Assembly (NCBI GenBank): GCA_003605175.1
Contig: QWDA01000004.1
Span: 248,001-312,000 of the forward strand
Length of the DNA stretch: 64,000 bases
Direction of reading: 5' to 3'
From: Paracoccaceae bacterium
GTDB taxonomy: Bacteria > Pseudomonadota > Alphaproteobacteria > Rhodobacterales > Rhodobacteraceae
The translations under genes and the position numbers were made by a program. Shown one piece after another: positions 32,858-41,208 of this stretch (positions are counted from its first letter, which is position 1; each line of letters starts with the position of its first letter). The notes under the pieces were generated by a model. The model ran no database searches, had not been told where the DNA came from, and saw only the letters and a program-made list of their open reading frames with translations.

Positions 32858-33459
32858 GCGGTGGTCTCCTCCCAGGCGGCGACGAGGGCGGCCGCGCGGG
32901 CGGCGACCTCCGCCACCGAGAGGCCCGGTTTGTAGAGCGCCGAGCCGATGCCGAAACCGTCGGCGCCGGCGGCGAGATAGGCGGCGAAGTTCTCCGGCCC
33001 GACGCCGCCGACCATGTAGACCTGACACGCCTTCGGCAGCACCGCGCGGAGGGCGGCGAGGCCTTCGGGGCCCATCTGCAGCGCCGGGAAGATCTTGAGC
33101 CCGGTGGCGCCGGCGGCAAGCGCCGCGAAGCATTCGGTGGCGGTGAAGGTGCCGGGCCAGCTTTCCATGCCGCGCGCGGTGGTGGCGGCGATCACCGCCG
33201 GGTCGCAATTTGGCGAGACCACGAGCCGGCCGCCGGCCTCGGCGACACGTTCGACATCGGCTTGCGTGAGCACGGTGCCGGCGCCGATCAGAGCGCGGTC
33301 GCCATGGGCCGCGGCCATGGCCGCGATCGAGGCGAAGGGATCGGGCGAATTCAAGGGCACCTCGATCCGGTCGATGCCGGCCGCGATCAGCGCCTCGGCG
33401 ACCGGGACGGCTTCGGGCGGGGTGATGCCGCGAAGGATGGCGATCAGAGGTCGGCTCAT
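32854..33459 (-). CDS. dgoA: 2-dehydro-3-deoxy-6-phosphogalactonate aldolase
   Basis: The aldolase splits 2-keto-3-deoxy-6-phosphogalactonate into pyruvate and glyceraldehyde-3-phosphate. The 201-aa class I enzyme shows [33 protein letters not shown] with the Glu/Thr pocket, and the Schiff-base Lys in [15 protein letters not shown] near residue 125, then [27 protein letters not shown]. Being downstream of a ketogluconate/galactonate kinase, it is the galactonate rather than the gluconate (Eda) type. Start at 33459 by ATGA overlap with dgoK. Confidence 0.92.
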   Translation of the reverse strand: MSRPLIAILRGITPPEAVPVAEALIAAGIDRIEVPLNSPDPFASIAAMAAAHGDRALIGAGTVLTQADVERVAEAGGRLVVSPNCDPAVIAATTARGMESWPGTFTATECFAALAAGATGLKIFPALQMGPEGLAALRAVLPKACQVYMVGGVGPENFAAYLAAGADGFGIGSALYKPGLSVAEVAARAAALVAAWEETTA

Positions 33460-34343
33460 GCGTGGATTTCCTTCCGGGATCGGATCAGGGCGAGGCCCGC
33501 GCGGGTCATCTCGTCGGCCTGAAGGCTTTCCGCGATGAGGCCCTGAGCGGCCAAGGCCCTGGAATAGACACTGTTCAGGCCGGTTTCGCCGATCAGCGCC
33601 ACCGGCTGGCCGATCCAGTAGGCGCGCGTCGCCGCCAGTTCGGCACCGATCAGCAGGCCCGAGACGCGGGCGCGGGCGGCGCCGGGATCGAGGCCGTGGA
33701 TGAGGCCTTCGGCGCGGACGGAGAACAGCCTTGCCGCGAGCGCTTCGGGGCGCGCGAGAGCGTCGGAAACGGCCTCGGCGAAGGCGGAGTCGTCCCAGCC
33801 GGAACCGATGGAATGGCGCAGGGTGCTGGACTTCGACAGGAGCGCGAAAAGCTCGCCGGTCATGGCGGTGCGAAAACTGACGATCTCGCCGGCCGAAACC
33901 TGCACCCATTTGGTATGGGTGCCCGGCAGACAGATCACGCCGTCGAAATCGGGGCGTGCGGCGAAGACGCCGGCGATCTGGGTCTCTTCGCCACGCATCA
34001 CGTCGGCGGGCGCAGCCTGGCTGACGCCGCCGACGATGGAAACGGTGAAATCAGTGTCTGATACGGGCGCTTTCACCGTTTCGAAGGCGTCGGGCGCGCA
34101 CGGGACCGGGGCATAGGGTGCCTCGATCCAGCCCTGCCTCGCGCCGACCATGCCGCAGGCGAGGACCGGTGCGGGGGTCCAGCCGGCGATCATCTCCCGC
34201 AGCGCCGGCTCGAACGCCTCGGGGGCGAGCGAGCCCATGCCCTTGTCGGAGCGGGCTTCGGCGAGCACCGCGCCATCGGCGCCCATCGCCCAGGCGCGGC
34301 AGGCGGAGGTGCCCCAGTCGACCGCAATCCAGTCGGGCGTCAT
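33456..34343 (-). CDS. dgoK: 2-dehydro-3-deoxygalactonokinase
   Basis: DgoK phosphorylates 2-keto-3-deoxygalactonate at C6. The 295-aa protein has the actin-like ATPase phosphate loop [13 protein letters not shown] at the N-terminus, [15 protein letters not shown], the DgoK signatures RGEETQIAG and [10 protein letters not shown], and a C-terminal [25 protein letters not shown]. Starts at 34343 in an ATGA overlap with the dehydrogenase gene. Together with the aldolase next to it, it defines the De Ley-Doudoroff route for galactose. The galactonate dehydratase step is not encoded in this window. Confidence 0.92.
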   Translation of the reverse strand: MTPDWIAVDWGTSACRAWAMGADGAVLAEARSDKGMGSLAPEAFEPALREMIAGWTPAPVLACGMVGARQGWIEAPYAPVPCAPDAFETVKAPVSDTDFTVSIVGGVSQAAPADVMRGEETQIAGVFAARPDFDGVICLPGTHTKWVQVSAGEIVSFRTAMTGELFALLSKSSTLRHSIGSGWDDSAFAEAVSDALARPEALAARLFSVRAEGLIHGLDPGAARARVSGLLIGAELAATRAYWIGQPVALIGETGLNSVYSRALAAQGLIAESLQADEMTRAGLALIRSRKEIHA

Positions 34344-35107
34344 CCGGTCACCACCACGCCGCCATCGACCACCAGCGCCTGGCCGGTCATCGCCGCGCTG
34401 GCCCGCGAGGCGAGAAAGAGTGCCGGGCCCACGATGTCGCGGGGGGTGAGATGTTCCTTTAGGCACATCCTGTCCATGAATTTCGCCAATCCCTCCTCGG
34501 TGGCCCAGAGCTCCATCTGCCGCTCGGTCAGGACCCAGCCCGGCGCCAGCGCGTTGACGCGGATTCCGTCCATCCCATGGGCGCGGGCGAGCGAGCGGGT
34601 GAGCCCGTTGATGCCCGATTTCGCGGTGGTGTAGACCGGATAATCGCCCATGCCCATCATGTAGCTGATCGAGGAGAGATTCACGATCACTCCGCCGCCT
34701 TGCGCCTTCATCGCGGGGATCACCGCCTGGCAGGCGAAGAAGCAGGCCTTGAGGTTGATCGCGATCAACCGCTCCCAATAGGCCTCGTCGACCTCCTCCG
34801 TCCGGTGGCGCGCGTCGTTGGCGGCGTTGTTGACGAGGATGCCGATCGGACCGTGGGCCCCGGCGGCCCGGTCGAGCGCGGCGCGGAGGGCGGGGGTGTC
34901 GGTGATGTCGCAGCGGAGGAAAAGCGGGCGGCTGCCGTGCTTTTCGGCCATCGCCTCGGTGAAGGCGGTGCTTTCGGCAATATCGGCGAAGGCGACCCGC
35001 GCGCCCTGTTCGAGGAATCCCTCGGTCAGGGCGGCGCCGATGCCCGAACCGCCGCCGGTAATGAAGACCGACGCGCCGTGGAGATCCGGGAAGACCGCGG
35101 GCGTCAC
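34340..35107 (-). CDS. SDR-family sugar dehydrogenase
   Basis: The 255-aa short-chain dehydrogenase has the NAD(P) site GGGSGIGAALTEGFLEQGA near residue 17 with an Asp after strand 2 (VAFADIAES), which favours NAD. VNNAA and the catalytic Ser-Tyr-Lys set (NLSSISYMMG, VYTTAKSG) follow. In this operon it probably oxidises D-galactose (or L-arabinose) to the lactone. GTG start at 35107 fixed by a GTGA overlap with the mmcQ-like gene. The enzyme class is certain; the substrate is inferred from dgoK/dgoA/lactonase/galM. Confidence 0.88.
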   Translation of the reverse strand: MTPAVFPDLHGASVFITGGGSGIGAALTEGFLEQGARVAFADIAESTAFTEAMAEKHGSRPLFLRCDITDTPALRAALDRAAGAHGPIGILVNNAANDARHRTEEVDEAYWERLIAINLKACFFACQAVIPAMKAQGGGVIVNLSSISYMMGMGDYPVYTTAKSGINGLTRSLARAHGMDGIRVNALAPGWVLTERQMELWATEEGLAKFMDRMCLKEHLTPRDIVGPALFLASRASAAMTGQALVVDGGVVVTG

Positions 35108-35472
35108 GGCGCCTCCGGGCGCGGTGCCAGCGCGGATTGTGCCTTCTTCGTCAGGCCGGCGCGGACGATGTCGTAGGAGGTGAGGATCCGGTGGCGGAGT
35201 TCGTCGGGCGCGCAGTCTTCGGGCAGGTTGATCCAGCTTCGGTGGAAATAAGGCGCCTTGCGGCCCACGCCGGCCTCGATCAACATCTGCGCCGTCTCGA
35301 TATCGGCGGTCTTGACCGAGACACCGGGAGCCACGGCACCGATGCAGGCGAACATCTTGCCGCCGACCTTCCAGGCGTCGTGGCCGCCGCCCCACGGGTC
35401 GGAAACCTCGGCGCCGGGCAAGGCGGCGCAGATGCCCCTCACCCTATCGCGGAACTGTTGAAACCGGGCCAT
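35104..35472 (-). CDS. MmcQ/YjbR family protein
   Basis: The 122-aa product matches the MmcQ/YjbR fold: GAEVSDPWGGGHDAWKVGGKMFACIG, VSVKT, YFHRSWINLPEDCAPDELRHRILTSYDIVRAGLTKK. These small proteins have a CyaY-like fold and are annotated as DNA-binding, without an established role. It is the first gene of the coupled galactose operon (GTGA overlap with the dehydrogenase), so it might sense or regulate the pathway, which is only inference. The 277 bases upstream (35473-35749) hold no gene and probably its promoter. Confidence 0.85.
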   Translation of the reverse strand: MARFQQFRDRVRGICAALPGAEVSDPWGGGHDAWKVGGKMFACIGAVAPGVSVKTADIETAQMLIEAGVGRKAPYFHRSWINLPEDCAPDELRHRILTSYDIVRAGLTKKAQSALAPRPEAP

Positions 35473-35749
35473 CTTTCCCCCTCCCGACCGGGATCATCGT
35501 CCAGATGCATGCCGGGGGAAAGGGCCGGTTTTCGGTGACGTCGCAGGCGGACTCGCACGATGTTGCGCTCCGCTCCAAGTGGTACACCAGATCACATCGC
35601 CTGTTCGGGAGAGAAGGTCGGAATTGTCTCTAACACGGAAGGATTCGCCTCATTTGCGCCCGTGATCACCGCGTGACTTTGCGACGGAGCGTGCTACATT
35701 GCCCTCTGGCGCGCGGTCAGCGTCGATGCGAAGGGTCCCGGTTGGAGCA

Positions 35750-35992
35750 ATGACTATTCCTCAGAAGATCTCCGACCAGGCGGATGCGCTGATTTCAGCA
35801 GTCCTGGCTCTGTCAAAGAAGGAATCCGTCGAGACGGTGATGGGACTTGCGGTGATTCTTCTGAACTGGGGAGCCTACAAGCTTCGACTGGAGGATTACG
35901 CGCCGATGGCCGAGGAGTTCGAACGCGCCGCCGACCGGTTCGAAGCGTTGGCCGCGCGGGACGGGATCACGGTGCGCAAGAAGGTCCATTGA
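35750..35992 (+). CDS. Small helical protein of unknown function
   Basis: The 80-aa product (MTIPQKISDQADALISAVLALSKKESVETVMGLAVILLNWGAYKLRLEDY...) is mostly helical with one moderately hydrophobic helix (VMGLAVILLNWGAYKL), not long enough to be a sure membrane segment. The ATG at 35750 has TTGGAG five bases before; an earlier in-frame ATG adds 17 residues without a better ribosome site. It is a single gene between the galactose operon and the Hpt gene. No family recognised. Confidence 0.55.
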   Translation: MTIPQKISDQADALISAVLALSKKESVETVMGLAVILLNWGAYKLRLEDYAPMAEEFERAADRFEALAARDGITVRKKVH

Positions 35993-36110
35993 TGCCGTGG
36001 AGGGGCCGCACAGCAGCGGATCCAATGGTTCAACAGCCGTGGCGTGAAGATCGACAAGCCCGACTTTCCCAAGCTGATCGCGCCTAGCGACTGCCCCAGG
36101 CGTCCGCAGG

Positions 36111-36422
36111 CTAGGCCAGTTCCGGAAAGCGTTGCCGCACCGCGGCCACCGAGGCCGAAAGCGCCTGCGCGAGGTGCGGCATGTCGACCGATTCGGGGCT
36201 TTTCTCTCCCTGCGCGCATAGCCTTGCGAAATCCGCGAAGCCGAGATTCATCGCGCTGCCCTTCATGCCGTGCAGTGCGTCGGAGCGCGCGGCGAGATCG
36301 CCGAGGGCCGGGAGACCCTCGATCGCCTCCTCGATCTCGCTCAGGAACAGCAGGGCGATTTCGGCGAAGTCGTCATCGCCGACCTCCGTGCGCAATTCGT
36401 CGATCCGGCCCCAGTCGATCAT
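36111..36422 (-). CDS. Histidine phosphotransfer (Hpt) domain protein
   Basis: The 103-aa single-domain protein carries the Hpt signature LHGMKGSAMNLGF, with the phospho-accepting His at residue 51, between long helices (DDFAEIALLFLSEIEEAIE and ARLCAQGEK). It relays phosphate between response-regulator receivers. The start at 36422 is chosen where Hpt homology begins; 17 further residues upstream look random. It is divergent from a REC-PP2C regulator 160 bases away, a likely partner. Confidence 0.88.
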   Translation of the reverse strand: MIDWGRIDELRTEVGDDDFAEIALLFLSEIEEAIEGLPALGDLAARSDALHGMKGSAMNLGFADFARLCAQGEKSPESVDMPHLAQALSASVAAVRQRFPELA

Positions 36423-36581
36423 GACCTGCTCCACTCGCTGACCGGGGCAGGCTAGCCGAAAACAGGTACCCAAGCGTTACCCAAGCCCGACCGCAAACCG
36501 GAAAACTTTATGTTTCATGGCATCTTAAGAGAGGTGCCACAGAACCCCCCATTGCGACATCGCACAGGGTAAGCGGCCGAT

Positions 36582-37877
36582 ATGAAAAGCGCAGCAATGC
36601 AGAAGGTGCCCGAGGACCGATCTCATGCGCCCGTGGCGCAGGCGGCCGCGATCCGCGATGTCCTGATCGTCGATGACAGCCGCGCGCATCTGAAGCTGCT
36701 CGCCTCGATTCTGACCCGGTGGGGGTTCGAGGTGACTCAGGCGAGCTCTGGCGAGGAGGCGCTCTGGCATCTCGAAGCGAAGAAATTCGACCTCGTGCTG
36801 AGCGATTGGGTGATGCCCGGCATGAGCGGGATAGAGCTGTGCGAGCGTTGTCGGGCGTTGAGCGGGGAGTCGTATCTCTACTTCATCCTCCTGACCTCGA
36901 AGAGCGAAGGGGACGACGTGGCACGTGGCCTCGCGGCCGGTGCGGACGACTTCCTGTCGAAACCGATCGACCGCAACGAGCTGCAGGCGCGGATCGCGGC
37001 GGGCGAACGGCTGATCGCCATGCAGCGCGCGGTGGTCGAGAAGAACCAGCTGCTCGAACACACGCTGGACGAACTCCAGGGCCTTTATGACGGGATTGCC
37101 CGCGATCTGGTCGAGGCGCGGCGGCTCCAGCAATCGCTCGTTCCGGAGCGGTTCCGGCGCTACGATGAGGGCGATGTCTCGCTCCTGCTGCAGCCCTCGG
37201 GCCATGTGGGCGGCGATCTCGTCGGCGCGGTGCAGGCCGGGCATCGGCAGTTGGGTCTTTTCGCGATCGACGTCTCTGGGCACGGCATCGCCTCGGCGCT
37301 GCTGACGGCGCGCCTCGCCGGCTACTTTTCCGGTCGCACGCCGGAGCACAACATCGCATTGGTCCCGAGCGCGGCGGGCGGGCACGAGATCCGCAAGCCC
37401 GAGGATATCTGTCTCGGTCTCAACGCGCTGATCATCGGCGACATGGAGACGGAACTCTACTTCACCATGCTCTTCGCGAAGTGCGACCTCACCACCGGCG
37501 AAATCGAGATCGCCCAGGCAGGGCATCCGAACCCCTTGATCCAGCGGTGCTCGGGCGAGATCGCCTTTCCGGGCGAGGGCGGCATGCCCATCGGGCTGAT
37601 CGAGGAGCCGATGTTCGGCACGATTCGCCTGAAGCTCGAACCCGGCGACCGGCTGATGCTCTATTCCGACGGCTTCACCGAACAGGTCGATCCCGAGGGC
37701 GAGATGCTGGAGGAGCAGGGCCTCGCGCGGATTGCCGGCCTGCAAGCGGACACGCGCGGCGGCGATTTCATCGAGGGGCTGATCTGGCACCTTGCCGACC
37801 ATGCCGGCGACGGCGATTTCGACGATGACCTCTCGGCGGTGATCCTGGAATACGCGGGCCCTGCCGGGAGGACCTAG
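36582..37877 (+). CDS. Response regulator with PP2C-type (RsbU/SpoIIE) phosphatase output
   Basis: The 431-aa protein has a receiver domain (about 25-145) with acidic residues in LIVDDSR, phospho-Asp75 in LVLSDWVMPG and Lys in LSKPIDR. A coiled-coil linker (about 150-185) and a SpoIIE-type PP2C domain follow, with metal-binding GGDLVGAV, AIDVSGHGIASALLTA and a final DGDFDDDLSAVIL. Such proteins dephosphorylate anti-anti-sigma factors or other phosphoproteins on signal. The neighbouring Hpt protein may feed the receiver. No anti-sigma partner lies nearby. Its stop overlaps the convergent Nudix gene. Confidence 0.92.
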   Translation: MKSAAMQKVPEDRSHAPVAQAAAIRDVLIVDDSRAHLKLLASILTRWGFEVTQASSGEEALWHLEAKKFDLVLSDWVMPGMSGIELCERCRALSGESYLYFILLTSKSEGDDVARGLAAGADDFLSKPIDRNELQARIAAGERLIAMQRAVVEKNQLLEHTLDELQGLYDGIARDLVEARRLQQSLVPERFRRYDEGDVSLLLQPSGHVGGDLVGAVQAGHRQLGLFAIDVSGHGIASALLTARLAGYFSGRTPEHNIALVPSAAGGHEIRKPEDICLGLNALIIGDMETELYFTMLFAKCDLTTGEIEIAQAGHPNPLIQRCSGEIAFPGEGGMPIGLIEEPMFGTIRLKLEPGDRLMLYSDGFTEQVDPEGEMLEEQGLARIAGLQADTRGGDFIEGLIWHLADHAGDGDFDDDLSAVILEYAGPAGRT

Positions 37878-38314
37878 CCGAGCACCTGTTCGAGGAATGC
37901 CCGGTCGCCCTCGTTCGCGATGAGACCGGGTGCGAGCGCGGCGGGCGTCCAAACCGCGGTATGGCCCGGTTCGCTCGGCGCGCCGAGGCTGAGGGCCGGA
38001 CGCGCGAGGTAGACATGGCAGATCTTCTCGGCCCAGAAATCGTAATCCGGCATGAAAGTGAACCGCCGGAACGCACCCAGCCGGCGCGCGGAGCCGATCC
38101 GCCAGCCGGTCTCCTCGAGGACTTCGCGATGCAGGGCCCGGAGCGGCGATTCCTCCGGGTCGATACCGCCGCCCGGGAGCTGGTACTCGGGCACCGGCGC
38201 CTCCTGAAACGTCAGAAGCACAGCGCCGTCGCGGACCAGCACCGCGTAGGCGCCGGCCCTGTGCCGATAGCGGATGCCCGGCCGCACCGGATCGCCGACC
38301 CGCCTGATCGCCAC
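37874..38314 (-). CDS. Nudix hydrolase
   Basis: The 146-aa protein contains the Nudix box GGGIDPEESPLRALHREVLEETGW near residues 49-72 with all catalytic Glu residues. It is preceded by YAVLVRDGAVLLTFQEAPVPEYQLPGG. It hydrolyses a nucleoside diphosphate derivative; the substrate is unknown. A GTG start at 38314 is preferred because GGAGG lies eight bases upstream; the frame could start at ATG 38374 without a ribosome site. It converges with the REC-PP2C gene, their stop codons overlapping. Confidence 0.85.
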   Translation of the reverse strand: MAIRRVGDPVRPGIRYRHRAGAYAVLVRDGAVLLTFQEAPVPEYQLPGGGIDPEESPLRALHREVLEETGWRIGSARRLGAFRRFTFMPDYDFWAEKICHVYLARPALSLGAPSEPGHTAVWTPAALAPGLIANEGDRAFLEQVLG

Positions 38315-38382
38315 CTTTAACCCCTCCGGACACCCCCTTATATACTCGATCCTATGCCAGCACCTGCGGCCCAAGGAAACCC

Positions 38383-39375
38383 ATGACCCTCAGCTCGAAA
38401 ATCGCCTGGGACGACACCGTCCTGCCGTTCCAGCTCGACCTCTCGGACATTCGCGGCCGTGTGGCCCGTCTCGACGGCGCGCTCGACGGGATTCTGTCGC
38501 AGCACCGCTATCCCGCGCCGATCGAGGCTTTGGTGGCGGAAGCCGCGCTTCTGACCGCACTGATCGGACAAACCATCAAGCTGCGATGGAAGCTGAGCCT
38601 GCAGGTTCGCGGCGACGGCCCCGCGCGGCTGGTGGCGACGGATTACTACGCCCCCGCCAAGGCGGGTGACCCGGCGCGGATCCGGGCCTATGCCAGCTTC
38701 GACGCCAACCGGATCAATCCGGCGGGCGACCCGTTCGCACAGGTGGGCTCGGGGTATTTCGCGGTGCTGATCGACCAGGGGAAGGGCACGGCGCCCTACC
38801 AGGGGATCACGCCGCTGGCCGGCGGGTCGCTCGCGGCCTGCGCGGAGACCTATTTCGCCCAGTCCGAGCAGTTGCCCACGCGCTTCGCGTTGGGCTTCGC
38901 GCGTTCCGGCGAACCCGGCGAGCGCTGGCGCGCCGGGGGCGTGATGCTGCAGCACATGCCGAAGGCCTCGCCGCATGCCCAGGGCGGCGGATCGGGCGAG
39001 AGCGGCCTCTTGCGCCCGCGCGACGTTCTGAGCGGCGACGAGCTGGAAGATTGGCGGCGCGCGAACCTGTTGCTCGACACGGTCGAGGCGCCGGAGCTGA
39101 TCGGCCCGGGCGTGCAGCCGACCGAGCTTCTGGTGCGGTTGTTCCACGAAGAGGGCCCGCGGGTCTTCGACGCCCAGTCGGTCGCCTTCGGCTGCACATG
39201 TTCGCCCGAGCGTGTCCGGCAGAGCCTGTCGATCTACTCGGCGCGCGACATCGCGCACATGACGACCGACGACGGCATCGTCACCGCCGATTGCCAGTTC
39301 TGCGGCGCGCATTACGAGTTCGATCCGGCCACCCTGGGTTTCGAGGCGACGGAGCCGCCCGATGACGGGGGCTGA
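38383..39375 (+). CDS. hslO: Redox-regulated chaperone Hsp33
   Basis: Hsp33 prevents aggregation of unfolded proteins when oxidised. The 330-aa protein has the N-terminal chaperone domain (LDGALDGILSQHRYPAPIEALVAEAALLTALIGQ) and the C-terminal zinc switch Cys271-x-Cys273 ... Cys304-xx-Cys307 (GCTCSPERV and DCQFCGAHYEF). The length is slightly above the E. coli form because of a Gly/Ser-rich loop near residue 205. The next gene starts 14 bases inside its end, so hslO, a Nudix gene and cca are coupled. Confidence 0.94.
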   Translation: MTLSSKIAWDDTVLPFQLDLSDIRGRVARLDGALDGILSQHRYPAPIEALVAEAALLTALIGQTIKLRWKLSLQVRGDGPARLVATDYYAPAKAGDPARIRAYASFDANRINPAGDPFAQVGSGYFAVLIDQGKGTAPYQGITPLAGGSLAACAETYFAQSEQLPTRFALGFARSGEPGERWRAGGVMLQHMPKASPHAQGGGSGESGLLRPRDVLSGDELEDWRRANLLLDTVEAPELIGPGVQPTELLVRLFHEEGPRVFDAQSVAFGCTCSPERVRQSLSIYSARDIAHMTTDDGIVTADCQFCGAHYEFDPATLGFEATEPPDDGG

Positions 39376-39964
39376 CGCGCGGGCGGCCCTCGCGGCGGCT
39401 GCCGCGCGCGACGGGGCGCCCTCGTCGGATTACGACCTGAACCGCGATCTGCCGCTGCCGGCGAACCGCGTGCTTCGGCCGGCCAGTGTGCTGGTGGCGG
39501 TGCGCGAGCGGGCGGGGCAGGCGGAACTGGTGCTGACCAAGCGCTCGTCGCGGCTGAAGCATCACCCTGGTCAGATCGCGTTTCCGGGGGGCAAACTCGA
39601 CGAGGGTGACGCCAGTGCCGAGGCTGCGGCCCTGCGCGAGGCCGAGGAGGAGGTGGGCCTGGCCCCCGATGCCGTCGAGCTTCTGGGCAGCCTGCCGCCG
39701 CACGAAACCGTCACCGGCTTCTGCGTGACCCCGGTCCTGGGCTGGATCGCCGGCGGGTTCACGCCGCGCCCGGAGGCGGGCGAGGTGGACGAGGTCTTCT
39801 TCGCGCCCTTGCGCTTCGTTCTGGAGCCCGGGAATTTCGTCGTCGAATCGAGGCACTGGCGCGGCAGCCGGCGCTACTACTACGCGGTGCCCTGGGGACC
39901 CTATTACATCTGGGGCGCCACCGCGCGGATCCTGCGCGGGCTCGCCGACCGGGTGCGCCCGTGA
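39362..39964 (+). CDS. Nudix CoA pyrophosphatase-like hydrolase
   Basis: The 200-aa protein has the motif order of CoA pyrophosphatases (NudL/YeaB type): ASVLVAVRERAGQAELVLTKRSSRLKHHPGQIAFPGGKLD followed by the Nudix box with REAEEEVGL. FCVTPVLGWI near residue 120 is conserved in this group. It would cleave CoA or related dinucleotides to 4'-phosphopantetheine and 3',5'-ADP. Overlaps hslO by 14 bases and cca by four (GTGA). Substrate assignment is from family resemblance. Confidence 0.88.
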   Translation: MTGADARAALAAAAARDGAPSSDYDLNRDLPLPANRVLRPASVLVAVRERAGQAELVLTKRSSRLKHHPGQIAFPGGKLDEGDASAEAAALREAEEEVGLAPDAVELLGSLPPHETVTGFCVTPVLGWIAGGFTPRPEAGEVDEVFFAPLRFVLEPGNFVVESRHWRGSRRYYYAVPWGPYYIWGATARILRGLADRVRP

Positions 39965-41124
39965 CCCGGATCGCCGCCGACTGGATCGCCAATCCACCGA
40001 CACGTGCCGTCATGGAGAAGCTGGCGGATGCCGGGCACCGGGCCTGGTTCGTCGGCGGTTGCGTGCGCGACACCGTCGCGGGCCGGCCGGTGAAGGACAT
40101 CGACATCGCCACGGACGCGCCGCCCGAAGCGGTCATGGCACTCGCCGGGGATGCGGGGCTGCGGGCGATCCCGACCGGGATCGAGCACGGGACGGTCACG
40201 GTCGTTTCGGGCGGAATCCCGCACGAAGTGACCACGCTGCGCCGGGATGTCGAGACCGACGGGCGCCGCGCCGTCGTCGCCTTTGCGACCCGGATCGAGG
40301 ACGACGCGATGCGGCGCGATTTCACGATGAACGCGCTCTATGCCGAGGCGGATGGTGAGGTGCTGGACCCGGTCGGCGCGGGGCTCGCCGATCTGCGGGC
40401 TGGCCGGGTGCGGTTCATCGGCGATGCGGATCTGCGCATCCGCGAGGATTTCCTGCGGATCCTGCGGTTCTTCCGGTTTCATGCGGGCTATGGCGACGCT
40501 CGGGCGGGTCTGGATGCGGAGGCGCTGGCGGCGATCGCGGCCAATCTCGACGGGATCGACACCTTGCCGGGCGAACGGATCGGCCACGAGATGCGCCGGC
40601 TCCTCGCCCAGCCCGATCCGGCGCCCGCCGTGGCGGCCATGGTGCAGACCGGCGTCCTGGCCCGGGTGCTGCCCGGTGCGGCGTCGGAGGCGCTCGGACC
40701 GCTGATCGCGCTCGAGGAGGCTTCGGGAACGGAGCCTGACTGGTTGCGGCGGCTGACCGCGCTGGGCGGGGAGGACGCGCCTGCGCGCCTGCGTCTTTCG
40801 CGGAGCGAAGCGCAGGGGCTGGAGCTTCGCCGCAAGCTCCTGGCCGAAATGGCGCCGATCCATGAGATCGGCTACCGCCATGGCGCGGACATTGCGCGGG
40901 ACGTCGCGCTGCTCCGTGCGGCGATGACGGGAACGCCGCTCGACCCGGCTGCGCTGGCAGATGCGGCGCTGGGCGCGGGCGCGCGTTTCCCGGTCAGCGC
41001 CGCCGATCTGATGCCGGCGCTTCAGGGTGAGGAGCTCGGTCGGAAACTCAAGGTGCTTGAACGCCGCTGGATTGCCGCGCGCTTCGCGCTCGGGCGCGAC
41101 GCGCTGCTCGACGGACCGGCATAG
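39961..41124 (+). CDS. cca: CCA tRNA nucleotidyltransferase
   Basis: The enzyme adds or repairs the 3' CCA of tRNAs. The 387-aa class II protein has WFVGGCVRDTVAG near residue 23, the catalytic KDIDIATDAPPE, the RRDFTMNALY motif near 120 and IREDFLRILRFFRFHAGYG. It has a GTG start overlapping the Nudix stop (GTGA). Alphaproteobacteria commonly carry this Nudix-cca pair. Two hairpins, one with a T-tract, follow its stop. Confidence 0.95.
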   Translation: MTRIAADWIANPPTRAVMEKLADAGHRAWFVGGCVRDTVAGRPVKDIDIATDAPPEAVMALAGDAGLRAIPTGIEHGTVTVVSGGIPHEVTTLRRDVETDGRRAVVAFATRIEDDAMRRDFTMNALYAEADGEVLDPVGAGLADLRAGRVRFIGDADLRIREDFLRILRFFRFHAGYGDARAGLDAEALAAIAANLDGIDTLPGERIGHEMRRLLAQPDPAPAVAAMVQTGVLARVLPGAASEALGPLIALEEASGTEPDWLRRLTALGGEDAPARLRLSRSEAQGLELRRKLLAEMAPIHEIGYRHGADIARDVALLRAAMTGTPLDPAALADAALGAGARFPVSAADLMPALQGEELGRKLKVLERRWIAARFALGRDALLDGPA

Positions 41125-41158
41125 ACGCACAGGCGTCTCTCTCGCCGGCGAGAGTTTT
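41123..41158 (+). terminator. Terminator of the hslO-nudix-cca operon
   Basis: AGACGC-ACAG-GCGTCT is followed directly by the perfect palindrome CTCTCGCCGGCGAGAG (41139-41154) and TTTTCC. The second hairpin with its T-run fits an intrinsic terminator between cca and the ABC cluster. Confidence 0.7.
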
Positions 41159-41208
41159 CCTGACGCCGGTTTCGGTCTATATCCCCGAGACAAGCCAAGG
41201 TTATCCCC

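Noticed and set aside
35990-36110. Coding-like stretch after the 80-aa gene (in frame beyond its stop, peptide IQWFNSRGVKIDKPDFPKL)
   Set aside because: It lacks a start codon with a ribosome site and no family is recognised; it may be a gene remnant but cannot be supported.
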